A stretch of 64,000 nt of DNA from Amborella trichopoda (GCF_000471905.2 NW_006495314.1:23003-87002); one strand, 5' to 3'; counted from the first letter of the stretch, positions 37,083 through 50,178 are shown. Notes: generated by a model not told the origin, from the letters alone. A program made the numbers and translations.

Positions 37083-37805
37083 CAGAGGGCAAAGTGACAA
37101 CCTCATTTTTTCTTTTCTTTTTTTGTATCACAATGCTCCTACAAGATTAGATTGTTCATCTACGCCCTCGGGCAAAAAAATTCTAATTGGGCGGATCTTT
37201 TTTTAATCTAAAATTTAAGAACTAACTGATAATTTCGATATTATTATTTTCACAATATTAAATTGGATTTTTAAGTTTTCCAACACTTAGATCTGACCCT
37301 AAAAAAAATTGGACTGTCTCAGTTTGATCTTGAGATATTATTTTTATTGAGTGCATAAAGAGTATGATTTTGAATTTTTATTTTTTAAGCTTAATATGTG
37401 GATTGACAATTACATCCCGAAAATTGGGATACTAAAATTACTCCTAAATTGAGTATTATCTAAGAGAGTAAATAAATAGTATGTTCCCTCTAGTGCATGA
37501 AATTTTTTAACTTTTTTTTTTTTTTTTTTTTTCAACGTGGGACCGGCACACTTTTTTTTTTTTCAAAATTTTTTTACATATATATTGGAGAAAAGATGTG
37601 ATACCGCTCGGTCCAAAACTTGGATCATAGCATATTGAGGTCCTATTTTTTGTGACGCTATTTCTATTTAATGAGTCTCATTTTTTATCCTCGTTATACT
37701 TCCATAACACGTTGGGCTTTCGAACAACCCAAACTCCAAAAAAAACAAACCTTAACATAATACGACCTAAAATTTGGACCAAGCACTATATTTTGCTTAT
37801 TTTTA
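37083..37805. other. Intergenic, no gene recognised
   Basis: AT-rich with long T runs near 37508-37562. Nothing recognisable. Confidence 0.5.
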
Positions 37806-38115
37806 ATATGGACACGGTTTATAAGCGGTTAGCTCGCATATTGTAGAAATGAGGGCTTGACAATAAATATATTTTTAAAATATAATTTGATCCTAAGTTT
37901 TAGAGAATATATAATCTTTAACATGGAGATTATGAATATGAAGAAAAAAAATGAAATTTTAAAAACATAATTATATTAAAAAACATTTATACCGTTAGCT
38001 ATGATTGTTTTTAGATGAACCACCTATTTGCGTCCATCTTTAAGATGGATACTTTATACCTCTAGACCGCATATTGTAGAGATATGGCCCAGCCTGCATG
38101 AAACAATTTTCCTTT
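37806..38115 (+). mobile_element. MITE family B, well-preserved copy
   Basis: About 305 bp from ggacacggtttataagcgg to cccagcctgcatgaaacaat, with the landmarks tctttaacatggagattatg and catctttaagatggatac. About 200 bp separate it from a family A copy. Confidence 0.7.
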
Positions 38116-38317
38116 TAATATTAACTTGGGGACTTGATAGGAATGGAACTTCGGACCAAGTTGTAGGTCCCTCCACCCTAAGCATCTCTACTAAGAGCCC
38201 GTTCTCATAATAAATAGTGTCCACCACTAGGGTATTTAATTCCTATCGCAAAGTTATGCCCTCTTGTCCAATTCCTCATGTGATCATGGATATTTGTACA
38301 ATATATATAATAAAAAT

Positions 38318-38705
38318 GGTGCGGTTTTATAGAGCCGAGGCTCTAAACAATCAAATTAGAGCCCACCTTCAAATAGTGTCAAGAAATGTGGTTTCAATAT
38401 GGGAAATCTTTGACTAGCTTTAAAATATTTTTTCATCTTTAATTTTAAAATTTAAAGCTTAAAAAATAGTGTAGAACAAGCAGATCTATGAAAACTTGAA
38501 TAACTTAAAAGTTAACGGTCCAAAAATGCTTTACAAGATGCATTATTTTTAAAACTTGAAATCCATTTTTTTTCTCAAGTTCATGCATCTAGATGGCGAG
38601 ATAATCAATTTGAGGATATTTGGGTATCAAAACAACATGTTCTAGTGAAATTTTTTATGTAGGCTCTAATTTGATTGTTTAGGGCCTAGGCTCTGTATAA
38701 ACTTT
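38318..38705. mobile_element. MITE family A, copy 2
   Basis: The left end tatagagccgaggctctaaa mirrors the right end tttagggcctaggctctgta. Interior blocks caaatagtgtcaagaaatgt and gggtatcaaaacaacatgtt are shared with the copies at 45901 and 63488. Confidence 0.8.
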
Positions 38706-39489
38706 TCCCTAATAACAAGGCCATTTTTAGACCTTCAATATTTAACTCAATGAGAAGGTTGTAAAAATATATAAAACAAAGCCATTATTTATCATCTCAC
38801 AACCATCTACAAGTTCTGGGACAAGAAAAAAAAGATAACAAAGTGACAAGAGTGTGCACACATGCACATACACACATATAGATGGCTACATTAAGAAGCT
38901 AGTCAATGATGTGGGTCACCACCTTCTATTCAACTCTATTGGAATATATTGTTGGTCCATTTTTTATGTATAAATTACATAGTGGAAACACCCCTCCAAC
39001 CTGACAAAGCCTCTTCAACAGAGAATGCAGTAGCTAACCGCCCCAAGAGAACATGATTCTCAATAGAACATTTCATCTCTAGTTTAATTGCTACCTCTTT
39101 TTGGGAGAGCATGGGGAATTGGATAAAACTTTTATGTCAAAGAGTCAAAGCTTACAACATTGCAATAGCACTGGTGTGTACTTGACCAAAATGGTGCACC
39201 ATAAAGAGTTTGGTTCATTCATAGAGTTCAAAGAGTTGACTAATGAGATTGTCCCTCTGATTCACCCTAGTACTTGGGTTTTGCCCAAATTTTCTCTTGA
39301 GTTAGGTTTATTTTAAGAATTAATCCTATGTATAGGTGCCCAATAATTTTAGAAATGGGATTGCATATTATAAAATTGTTTATTTTTTTTATAAAAATAT
39401 CACAATCTTTTTTAGCTGTCAAAAGTGTATTATAGATATGAGAAAAATCTTTTTTGTCCTTTGAGCGTAGTTATATCAAACACCAAATT
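38706..39489. other. Intergenic, no gene recognised
   Basis: Contains a 71-codon open frame at 39101-39316 without a recognisable domain. Confidence 0.45.
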
Positions 39490-39715
39490 GCACTCTACGG
39501 CATGTTTATTTCACGTGAAAATTATTTCCCACATGTGAAATAATATCCTCTTGTAGTTAGGTGTGAGAACATTTTCACATCAGTTGATCCCAATATATCT
39601 TTCACACCAATTGTAAGCTAATTGGTGTGAAAAGAGTCTCACACTTAGCCACATAAAATAATTTTTTCATGTGAAAATATTTCTCAAGAAATATTTCATG
39701 CGAACATAACCTGCT
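39490..39715. mobile_element. MITE family E, copy 1
   Basis: About 220 bp of inverted-repeat character: ggcatgtttatttcacgtga at the left against atttcatgcgaacataacct at the right. The central motif caattggtgtgaaa is in common with the copy in the kinase intron at 53690-53880. Confidence 0.6.
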
Positions 39716-42300
39716 CTTAAGGACTAAGTAGCTAGGACTAGGAGTACTGAAGTTTCTTGGCCTAGATTGAGCATTAGTCCACTTTTAAGGTCATGAATCC
39801 TTAAATGGGCACCCGTAGTTCATGTAATTAACTCCATGGAATCATGGGTTGTTATCTTTATTATTTTTACAAGTTTATGTAAGTAAATCCATGGATTACT
39901 GTCTTTATTATTTAAAAGTTTATGCTTGATGGGGTCAATAAACCGTACGAAAACGTTGTCTAAGTTGTTAAAATGTTATTTTTGTCCAACTCTAATTATG
40001 ACCCCATTAGAAAGGCACAATATACAAATAAATTTTGTGATACAGTCTTCCTTTGGGGGAACCGTTGTTTGTTTTTAGCATGTCATCGTATTTACCGTTA
40101 CAATAGATGCATGAGCACCTATTTTCAATCAGACCTTCAAATTGGAGCCATAGCGACTATTGGTGAAACGGTTGGAGTGGACTTTAAAAAAATAAAACAT
40201 AAATATTTTTATTTAAAAATAAAAAAAATTAAAAATTTAAAAATTTTGGCCAATTTTATTTATCCTGTCTAAGCGAAACGAATTGGCTCGAATATCTATT
40301 GCTAATCAAATATAGTTTTGACCGATTTTTCATTAAACTTTGATTTTGGCTTTTAATCAAACCGGCTCTCATTGATGAGCTGCTCTTGAGATGAAATTGA
40401 AGACGAGTCAACAAAAACGCTTTTGGTGATAAATTGTTCACTGAAGATCTCTCGTTAAGACTTTTGATGATGAATTGTTCCTCTTAACTCTTCATTTGGC
40501 TTGAAAGCTCACACACAAATATTAAATTGAAGGGAATCCTCAATAGGTCAATACAAGTACATTTTCAATTATTAAAAATATTTAGAAAAAGTTTATATAA
40601 GGTTGCAACCTTTTGTGGAAGCAAGGCTGCAATAATTTACACACTACATTTTATTTGAGTGGTATGGATTTCGTATCTTAAAAGATGTACAATTTTTTGG
40701 CATTATTTAAAAAAAAATCGTCAAATCCACAACATTCAACTAAAATAGATAGTGTTAAAATATCACAATTTTATTTCTACAAGATTGCCATCTTATCCAA
40801 ATGGAAAAGTATACAATGAGTCGTGAACATTGGATGTAAAATTAGGGGGCTATGTTTGTTTCATTGACCACGCTAAAATTTCAAGGTAATTTTTAAAAAA
40901 AACTTTTTAACACATTTAAATTATCTAGTTATAAATAATTATGACCTCCTTATACCAAAAACAAATAGTCTTGCAATATGCAATCCCTATACAAATCACA
41001 CCCAAAATATTTCCTTATGTTTATAAAGTTGATCAGAAAATCAAAGTGGTTCTCCAAAGACAAAAGTGCTTGTTTCCCACACAATCCATTTATAAAATTG
41101 AGAGAGAGAGAGAGAGAGGGGATATTTTTTAGTACTTTGACATGCAAAGGATTTTTATTTTTATTTGCATTAAGAAAGAATGAACAAGCCACCAGAACTA
41201 TCCCATTATTTGTGTCACACAATTAATATTTGTGTGCATCTCCCAAAAGAGTATGGGAAGAGAGAGAATTTAGGTATCGTTTTCATACCCAAGATAGAAA
41301 GCGAAATGGCACCAAAATATATCATGTTTGTTCAGTTAGGAGTCTTTCATTAGGGAGGTGAGAAAGAAAGTAAAGGGTGGGCGTGAGTAATGAATAAGGG
41401 GGACCTAACATCTAAAAGGACTTCTCCTTTTTTTTTTTTTATGTTCTTCATTCAATATCAAATCTGATGCACCTTTTTCCAGGCCCCATGGAGCTCAGAC
41501 GTTCATTCATGGCGGTTCTCTCTCTCTCTCTCTACACCCACTCTTCTCTCTCTGGTAACTAATACCGAACTTCCTATCTTTCGTTATCTACACTGCTTCA
41601 AATTGTCTCTCTTAGCTAACTATATATCCTCCTTCCTAAGTAATTTATCACCCTGATTGACTGACTAGTTACCCTCCTCACCTTCCTAAATAACTAACCA
41701 TCACTTTCTTAATTATATACTTCCAAAGTAATTAAGCCTTTTTTTTTCTTTTTTTCTTTTGTAAATCAGGGGGCCCTCTGCCTGTTTTCATGAGTGATTC
41801 ACGTAATAAGCTTAAATTTTTTTGCAAAATACAAAATGCTCTATTTATATGCATAAATTTCAAAGAATGTTGGTCAACCTTTTTTTCTTTTTTGTTTTTT
41901 TTTCAAAATTGCCCCTTAATCTAAAGATAGAATTTCCGTTTGAATTTTCATTTTTTTCATTTTTTTTTTTTTTCATTAGTAAGCTAGTGCCCCAAAATTT
42001 AGGGTAGTGCTCTACTAAGGAGGAAACTGGATAAAAAAAAAATTCGGTCAAAAAATATCCTCAGACCAAATAACAATTTTGAAAAAAATAAAAAGATAGG
42101 TTGACCAATCGTCTTTATAATTTCCACCTATAAATAAAACATTTTATATTTTAGAAAATTTTTTAAGGTCCATACTTAAATCGCTCTTTCATTATTATTA
42201 ATTGAAAAAATGCATATAACATCTTTACAACACGACAGTAAAACGTTTGTGCCAAATTATGAAGCAAGGAAACATAAATAAAACCTCGCGGTTTAATTAA
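39716..42300. other. Intergenic, no gene supported
   Basis: AT-rich with a GA microsatellite (41100-41118) and a CT microsatellite (41517-41532). At 41489 an ATG opens a short frame (MELRRSFMAVLSL) ending at a possible GT donor near 41555, but no following exon was found. Confidence 0.45.
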
Positions 42301-42847
42301 ACCTCTCTACCTATACCCTTTTTCATTTTCTCGAGTTCCCAACTCCCTCTCCATGTAGAATTGCCGGGTGACCCCTGGCCCTAGCCCAACTCTATTAACT
42401 TAAGGGCCGGTTTAGGGCCAGCTTGATCCAGATCAGGCCAAAGAGGACTTGACCCAAGTAAAACCCACTATATAAAAATTTTAAAAAATAAAAAAATGGC
42501 CAGAGCGGGCCCAGCCTAGCCGTGCCCTGACTAAGGTCACATTTAGTAGCTCAACCCCTACTTTTTCAAGGCCTGCATTAGAGGACTCGAATTTCTTTGA
42601 CCCAATTTTTCAGCACTCCTCGACCGCAAAGTATCAATTCTGAATCCCCGAAAGTTCACCGAAATTGTTAGAGACCCATCACGAACGGACCATGTAGTCT
42701 TGGTCGGGAATAGGGGTGGCTCATGCCCATGGCCCGCTCGGCCTCGCCACCGCCGCTGTCGGTGGTGGAGCCCACAAAATAATAATAAAATATGCTCGTA
42801 ACCAAACTGCCCCTAACGTGGGGTGACCGCCCACCACTACCGTATAA

Positions 42848-42908
42848 CACGTGCCCGTTGCACGTGGAGTGCTACGCCCTTTTCGCCGGGCTTCTGTGTC
42901 CACACGTG
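42848..42908. promoter_or_regulatory. Cluster of three G-boxes (CACGTG)
   Basis: CACGTG at 42848-42853, 42861-42866 and 42903-42908, with a further ACGTGGG at about 42818. The segment 42640-42920 is GC-rich in AT-rich surroundings. G-box/ABRE cores are bound by bZIP and bHLH factors. No gene start is recognised within several kilobases, so function is open. Confidence 0.5.
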
Positions 42909-44453
42909 GCACGCCTTGAATGGTAAATTGGTGAGATTTTTCGAGGACTATAGTGGAATTTTATTATTTCATGAGGCTCGAAAATATATACCCTCAATAA
43001 AGAAAGCCTTTAAGTATAAATTAATGAAAATCAGGAAAATAAAGTGTTCTGTGTAAAGGCCCGCTTAGTCGCCCTAGTAAATGAATGAAACAAAACGATT
43101 TGAATATGTTACATTTCAAATTTTATTACCTTTTGTTTGGAAATTTTGGCTTGCAAAATTAGGGCTCAAAATTTAACCCAAAAAGTCAGCTTGAAACCTT
43201 GATTTTGATTTCTTTTCATTGTCAATGACAATTCATGATCTGACTTTTGTCACCTATATAACTCTCTAGCGATGTGGGCATTAAAAGGATGTAGGTTTTT
43301 TTAGGACACCATTATATTCCTTAGAGTGTAGTGTTTCGACATCATTATTAGACTTTTTTTCAACTATTTATGGACTTCGAGATCTATAAAAAGTTTTGCA
43401 TAAATTCTAACCTATCAAGAGAACGTACCTCTTTTACGGGTTGAGAGAAAATTTAAGGTCTTCACTCTCTTCTTGTACCATTAGAGAACAATACTTTATA
43501 AAGAATTAAGAGATCTAAATATGAAGTGACCGAGTCATTCTAAAGTTATTCAAACTAGAGATTCTCTCCCGAGCGGGCTCTAGCATTCTTGAATTGTTGG
43601 GGACTAAAGAAAAGGGGCATTTCTACATTGGCCTATAGAGAGAAGGTATTTGCACATCTTCTTATAATGGGATTGTATACTATGTAACTATTTATTTTTA
43701 ACATAAGGAAATCACAACCATTTTTAGCCATTAAATGTGAAATTCAATAGATAAAAAATGTGTTACAATATTCATAAAATTTGATTTTGGACTTTTTGTC
43801 TAAATAATGACACATCCTCAATCACCTCATTTCAAATTTAACGATCAACGATAATTGTGACTTCTTGTATAAAAAATAAACAGATTTATTGTATACATTT
43901 CCTAATTCTTTATATCTGACAAGTGGTATTGGTTTTTCCAAAAATCAACAGTTCAGCTTGAAACCATCCTAGTCGATCTAAGAAAAGGCAATAGCTCATC
44001 CGAATTTATTCCCGGCTCGAGACTCAACCAAATAGACACAAACATTGCATTAAATATTTTTTATTGTAAACCTCTTGATTAAGGTTCCTAAATTTCATTT
44101 ATAAATTTTAATTTTGTATATACTTTGTTTTTTTTATCTTTTAAGCTAGCAGAATGAGTTAAGTTGAGTTTTTAAATACTTGACTAAAAAATCAATCGAC
44201 AGTTCGATGTTTAAAACACTAAATTAAATGTTGGAGAGATAGGTCCCTACTTAATAAAGATGAATGACGAAGACGTCAGCAGTTGAAGCAAAAAGCAGGT
44301 TGAAAGCCGCCTCCCCCAAACAAGAAGTAATGGACCACGCTTACGCTAACACAAACAACTGTTTTACGTCATTACCATTAAATATTGTTTCTTAATTCCT
44401 TGTGTTTATCATCACTCCACTATGAATTCCGTGTAATTTAATATCTCTCAGTG
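42909..44453. other. Intergenic, no gene recognised
   Basis: AT-rich, no domain-bearing open frame on either strand. Confidence 0.45.
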
Positions 44454-44511
44454 GCGGGAAACAAAAGCGAATAAATTAAAAGCGCAAAGGCATGGAGCAG
44501 GTGGCGGGAAG
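44454..44511 (-). promoter_or_regulatory. Two E2F-like sites without a gene
   Basis: GCGGGAAA (complement TTTCCCGC) at 44454-44461 and GCGGGAAG at 44504-44511, each inside the shared word gtggcgggaa, 50 bp apart. No replication gene is nearby. Confidence 0.4.
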
Positions 44512-44819
44512 ATTACATTTGCGTTGTATTTATTTATGAGAAGATAAATATTTACATAACATTGAGACTTTATACTGCACTTTAAGAATCCATTGAAATA
44601 AGCTATTTTGATATTGGAAAACCATCAAATTGATCATACCAACGTAGAAACCAGGACTCAAGTACTTGATCGTATCGACGTAGGAACCATGACTCCAATA
44701 CAATACCTGGTCTTGGACTAGGCCGAGTACCCGGACTGATCCAATTCAGGTAGATTGCCCAGCGGGCAAATCTAAGCAACTCGAGCAGATCCAAGTTAAC
44801 CCACCCATTTTTGTTGATA

Positions 44820-45500
44820 TAATATTATCTCGATGTCAATATGTATGGATGGATATGAAAATAAAAAATAAAAATTTTCAGGTTCTAAAAATAATATATC
44901 TTGCAACTCATTATTTGGACTATCCATTTTTAATATTTTCACATTTTTACAGCTTTGCTTGATTTAAACTATTTTCTAGAGTTTAAAATTTTATAATTAG
45001 AGATCAAAATAAATTATGTGGTCATCCTAAAAATTTTGACACCAAAATTACAACTTATGACAAAGTTTGAAGGTGTGCTTTACTTTGATCGTTTAATGTT
45101 GCAAACTTATGAAGACCACAACCTAAAAATATTTAACCATAAAAAAAGAGTTTATGTAAGGTGTTAATTTTATCCTATTAAACTAAGGTGCAACTCAAAA
45201 ATTATATAGAAGAGAGGGTTTGACATTGGAAAACCCTCCAATTGATCATCTCAACTTGGGGATGTACGGAAATAAAGAAAAAATAATTTCAAGTTTTAAA
45301 AACAATGCATATTGTAACAACTTATTTGAACTGTCTATTTTCAAGATTTTAATGCGTTTATAAATATGCTCAATCTGTACTATTTTTCAAAATTTAAATT
45401 TCATAACTAGGATAAAAATAGTTTTTTAAGCCATCATAAGATTTTTAACACCAAAACTATATCTCCAAACAAAAGTTAGAAGTACAACGTACTTATATAG
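44820..45500. mobile_element. Two worn MITE family A-like elements
   Basis: Both parts (about 44820-45125 and 45140-45500) show the family A interior: a cttgcaactcattatttggac/cttgtaacaacttatttgaac block, tatttt(c)taaa near a phrase for 'tttaaattt cataact', and a final caccaaaattacaact/caccaaaactatatct block. The ends are poorly kept. Confidence 0.5.
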
Positions 45501-45549
45501 TATAATGAGGGCACCTTAAAAAAATCCCAATTGATCATATTTACTTATT

Positions 45550-45850
45550 ATGTACTGCTCACACGGTTTTTACGAGTCGGCCCACTCGTATATAGATATG
45601 CGCCCTCTCTCCATAGTGAATTTTTTAGATGAATTTGGAACTTAATTTTTTGGAATACACAATCTTTAACATGGGGAGTATTAGTATATAAAAAAATAAA
45701 ATTGAAAATGACCATTTTTGAAGAATAAAATTAGTCCATTGATTTTGTTTTTATGAGGACTAAAACTTTTCCACATGCATCCTTGGGATGGATGTGTGAT
45801 GTGTCGGGGACCCAAATGCATATATGAGGGCCCGCACAAAGCACTTGTTT
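45550..45850 (+). mobile_element. MITE family B, diverged copy
   Basis: From cacggtttttacgagtcgg to gagggcccgcacaaag with the landmark aatctttaacatggggag and catgcatccttgggatggat. Confidence 0.6.
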
Positions 45851-45900
45851 TTTTTTTTGTTGAATATGATTTTGGAATCAAAACAAATACTAAAAAAAGA

Positions 45901-46290
45901 GGGTGTGGTTTGTATAGAGACGGGGCTCTAAACAATCAAAGTAAAACGCACCTTCAAATAGTGTCGAGGAATGTGGTTTCAATATTGGAAATCTTTGTGA
46001 TAATCTTAAGATATATTATAATTTTTAATTATAAAATTTAAAGCTTAAAAAATAGTACAGATTGAACAAATCTATGAAAACTTGAAAATCTTGAAAACTG
46101 ACTGTCCAAAAGCATGTTACAAGATGCACTATTTCCAAAACTTGAAATCCATTTTTTTCTCATGTCCATGAATCTTGATGCCGAGGCAATAAACTTGAGG
46201 ATATTGGGGTATCAAAACAACTTATTTTAATTAAATTATTGAGTTAAGCTCTAATTTGATTGTTTAGAGCCTCGGCTCTATATAAACTAA
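45901..46290. mobile_element. MITE family A, copy 3
   Basis: Left end tgtatagagacggggctcta and right end tttagagcctcggctctata are inverted copies. Interior closely matches the 38318-38705 copy (caaatagtgtcgaggaatgt, atcttgatg, gggtatcaaaacaactt). One of the best-preserved members. Confidence 0.8.
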
Positions 46291-46329
46291 AGAAACTTTT
46301 TTTTTTTTGTGTGGTAGCCTGTTTAGTTG

Positions 46330-46475
46330 TGGAGAGAGAGCTCATTTTGTTTATCGCTTTGGTAGTAGTAATTTGGTGTCAACAGCGAACTTTTGAGGGG
46401 TCATTGTCGGATGACTCGGTTCAAACCCCGGCAATAACTCTCCCCATATTTAGAACCGACTAAATTTTTTTTTTT
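46330..46475 (+). mobile_element. Possible tRNA-derived SINE, different family
   Basis: A B-box-like ggttcaaaccccggc at 46418-46432 lies about 60 bp after an A-box-like tggtagtagtaattt, and the unit ends in a T run. Weak evidence; it could equally be a chance match. Confidence 0.25.
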
Positions 46476-47663
46476 TTGGCACTCATGGATAAGTTCATAA
46501 TTATTTTGATATTTACAAAGGTTTAATATATACAATGTTCAAGCCTTTTTTTTTGTTTTGTTTTTTTTGTTTGTTTTTTCATATCACCCATGCAAATATC
46601 CAAACTATTTTTTTTATTCAGAGGAAATCTAGTTCAGGTGTATAATATCTAACAATTTGTTTTTTTTTTTTTTGGAATGAGCACTTTGGACATCCAATGT
46701 TCAAAGCCAAACAACACAAGAAAAATACAAGTAACGGGTTGGAATATAAAATTCCTGACAAGGTTTAAAATGGAGCCAAACATAACCCAACCTAAGTCAT
46801 TTGGACATGTAGTCTTTGATGTTCTAGAAAAATAGACCATACAACAGCTCTCTTGGCCCTTGGAAATAACCGAATGAGCCCAATGAGTTTCTGCTAGTGA
46901 TGAGGCAGATGGCGCTTCATGCAACATCTACTGCATAATCTCAATAAAAACATTGTCCAATATTTGGGTCCAAACCTAAACCCATATCAAGTCAACTCAT
47001 CAAGTTGGTGGGTCGCACCTAGCCAATTGCTACTTCTATGTTAAAACATCCAATTCATTTTCAAATTTACATTTCCCACATGTAGCTCCTCAATTTGTTT
47101 AGAATGCCAATATTTCTTTTGATGGAACCCTAAGTATGCACGGGAATCTTACATAGGATACACCAACCAAATTGATAATTTTTTATCCCCTTATGACTTT
47201 TGTTAAAAAAATTGACTCGATGAATGACAACTTTCCAAGTATTTAATATGGGGAAAATTATAGACACCCCTTGATCATACTTTGTAGGACGAAAATGTCC
47301 CCAATGCATAATCCACATTCATTCCCATCCCTTCACTTTATCTCAAGGCTTTCAAATTTTTAGAGAGTTTTTCTCTATCTATAAACTTGAAATTTGAGAG
47401 AACTTGGCATTTGAGATAATTTATCTCTAAAATTTAAAATGCGATATTTTCTCTCTTTAAAAAAATTGAGATAATTTAGGTCTCTAAAATTTTGAATTAT
47501 AAGTTTTTAGATATAATAATTACCTTAATAATATGGGAATATTTTCATCGTAAAAAGTTATTTTTTTACTTTTGAGAGGTAGACATAAAAGTAAAAGTAT
47601 TCGGATTAGTGATGTGGTAAATAAAATATTGAGAAGTACCTAAGGTCATGGGGGGTATTCATC
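46476..47663. other. Intergenic, no gene recognised
   Basis: T-rich homopolymer runs (46540-46670) and AT-rich DNA. No exon recognised. Confidence 0.45.
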
Positions 47664-48000
47664 AAAGATTTAAAAAAATCCGAGTCAGCACAAAATCATC
47701 GAGTCCGATAATCGGTCACCCTGTTCCAATTCTACTTATATATAGAAAAATGGTCGAGTCTGTAAGGGAACCGACAGTTCTGCACAGTAAAACAACTATT
47801 GTTTATAATAAATGGATATTCGGACTGCTGATTCATTGATTTGGATCGGTTTTTAGCCATTTCACTATTTTTTCACATGTTTTTTGCTGTTTCACTATTT
47901 TTTCTATAAAGTAAAATGACAATCCCGACTGTCGATTCACTGATCCAAACCGGTTTTTTGGGTTCCCAATCATGTTCACAGATGCGTTTTTAAAAATCAC
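47664..48000. mobile_element. Short hAT MITE related to 16532-19326
   Basis: About 335 bp. Left end gatttaaaaaaatccgagtc and right end gatgcgtttttaaaaatcac resemble the ends of the large hAT element. The subterminal words (gagtccgataatcggtcac, gggaaccgacagttctgcac, cactgatccaaaccggtttt) are also shared. Confidence 0.65.
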
Positions 48001-48414
48001 TAGTATTTATAATTTTTCATTACCTTGGGTATTGATTCTAGGAGCAATGGGTGACTCATGGGCTGAGGGGCACCGTCCCTTGGGCCACAATACACCAATA
48101 GGAAACCGTGTAACATGGGAGCACGTGCCTACAAAATGTTTTTGAAACGTACCCGTTTGGAAATGCATTTAACAAGTCGATAAATACAATTGAGAGGTCA
48201 AAAAACGAGCACACCCCCAAGGTTTTCAGCAAGAATCCCGCCTCTCATTAAATAATCATATTTTGGTTTTTGTTAATTTAATGCACGCATGCAACATAGT
48301 TTTTTCACCATCCCACAATATAAAATACTAGTAGAAAATTAAACCATGTGCACCTTCTTACAAGGTGACATAAGATGGTACTGCATTGGCTTTTCAGTTT
48401 TTGGAAAAGGTTAA
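48001..48414. other. Intergenic, no gene recognised
   Basis: Nothing recognisable beyond AT-rich sequence. Confidence 0.45.
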
Positions 48415-48735
48415 AATGAGGCCTAGGTTTTATGGCAGAAAGTAAAGTCTCAGATCAAAACTCATTCAATTGTAGTTTCGGTGTTCGAAAATCTCCAATT
48501 CGACCTTGATTATTATCGTTGTGAAAAAAAAATAGTACTTCAGGCCCTGAATATAGTGTGACACATCATCTAGACGATTTGTTTTTAGGTGTTTAATGGT
48601 CTATAATATCTATGGGTGGTGAAAATAGATTTTAGAGACATTGTAAGTATTTTCCATGCCCCAAGTGATTTTCGAATGGAGTTTTGAAGTGAAGCTCTTA
48701 CTATTTTTCATTAGGCCTAGGCCTTATAGAAGCTG
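48415..48735. mobile_element. MITE with TIR around aggcctaggttttat
   Basis: Left end aatgaggcctaggttttat, right end cattaggcctaggccttata. The inner part has the mirrored block gttttgaagtgaagctctta near the right end. About 320 bp, noncoding. Possibly a distant relative of family A. Confidence 0.5.
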
Positions 48736-49259
48736 CCATTGGGTTTTTATGTTCTTTAGATACCTTGAGAGCTTGTAAATTGATATTTACAATGGAATAT
48801 ACATTTCAGTGGGAGTGTGTGTTGACTGAGTAAGGGCTAGGCAGTTTATGACCCTGAACATGTCCAAAGTCCTTAGCTTTAGGCATGTGGCACTACCAAA
48901 AAGGGTTTGCAGTAGATTATCCTTCGTTGAAGTAGGATATCATATTTGTAGGCTAGGTCTCCCATGTGCGGTTGTAGGCTAGTGAAAGCAAGAGCCAAAG
49001 ATTCAATAAATTTCCACACAACATGTACACATGACATCCATATTAATGAGAAACTGCCATAAAGAGGGAACTAAAATTCATATCCTAGGATCATGAAAAT
49101 TGTAGCTATATGGTACTCAAGGTATTAAATTCAATTTCTTTATGTTCGCTCTTTTTCTATGAAAATATAACAAAAAAAAAAAGCATATGAGATTAATATG
49201 AGGTAATATTATGAAAGGAAAATAATTATATATGGCTATTGCTTTATTAAAAAACCAAG
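48736..49259. other. Intergenic, no gene recognised
   Basis: No recognisable feature. Confidence 0.45.
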
Positions 49260-49520
49260 GTTGCATCTCTAGAACTTGTTGAAAAATATGTTTCGGAGTC
49301 GATTGCTCTGGAGTTGGAGAACCTTCAAATTGATCATCTTGACCTTGAGAATTAGTGCTCTTGTTGTATATTATCTAAATAATTTATTTGTGAGTGTTGA
49401 TAGAGATATGCACCAATTCCAAAACTTTAAATTTTGTAATTAAGAATAAAAATAGAGTTTCAAACCATTACAATAAGAATTTCCGATGATGACAATAATT
49501 TTTGTTGTATTTAGATAAAC
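49260..49520. mobile_element. MITE family A fragment
   Basis: Contains the family words ccttcaaattgatcatcttg, ccaaaactttaaattttgta and agtttcaaaccatta. Ends truncated. Confidence 0.4.
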
Positions 49521-49749
49521 GTCACCCTGATCCGGATCTAATAAATTTAATATAAGTATATACCCAAAGTAATGATAAATTAGCCAAGAAGAATTTTGCT
49601 TTTAAAAGAGCAAATGATAACAATTGGGTAATCAATTATAAAAAAGAATAATAGTCAACGAAATCTAACGTCAGTTAAGAGAGAGATTAAATACGTAAAT
49701 ATTAGGCACAAAAATCTCACATTGATAGCAATAGAAATGAATAAAAAAA

Positions 49750-49985
49750 AAAAAATTGTTTCGCTGGATCGTATTTTAACATATGCCGTCAAGAGGTACG
49801 GAGCATCTATCTTAAAGCTGGATACAAATAGGGGTCTATCTCAAAACTAAAATTATTATTTCTAATTTAAAAATTTATTTATTTATTTTGCATGACCTTA
49901 AAATTGTCCAAAATTCCATCTCAAAAATTGATTTTTGAGAAGCGCCTCGTTTCTACAAGGACTCGTGGAAACCAGGTCCTAAAAA
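49750..49985 (-). mobile_element. MITE family B, reverse diverged copy
   Basis: Landmarks in reverse order: catctatcttaaagctgga, an AT-rich block, taaaattgtccaaaattcca, then cgtttctacaaggactcgtg and ggaaaccaggtcc at the end. Confidence 0.5.
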
Positions 49986-50178
49986 AAATGCAAATAAAAG
50001 GAACTGCATTTGAGTGCATGGAATAATCAATGGCTTGGTTATCAATTATTAATTAATTAATTAATTATCAAGAGGTAAAATGGGGAGCGAAAAAAGGGGG
50101 GCCATTGCTTTTGCGGAGAGCCGTGGGATTGCGATTGTACAACGCTTGGCCATGCGGCGCGGCGGTCCCCGGTTGCAA

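Noticed and set aside
41489-41555. Possible first exon with a hydrophobic start (MELRRSFMAVLSL)
   Set aside because: It overlaps a CT microsatellite and no second exon could be found downstream.
46359-46432. tRNA gene
   Set aside because: A B-box-like word is present, but the stems do not pair into a cloverleaf and the A box is weak. At most a SINE remnant.
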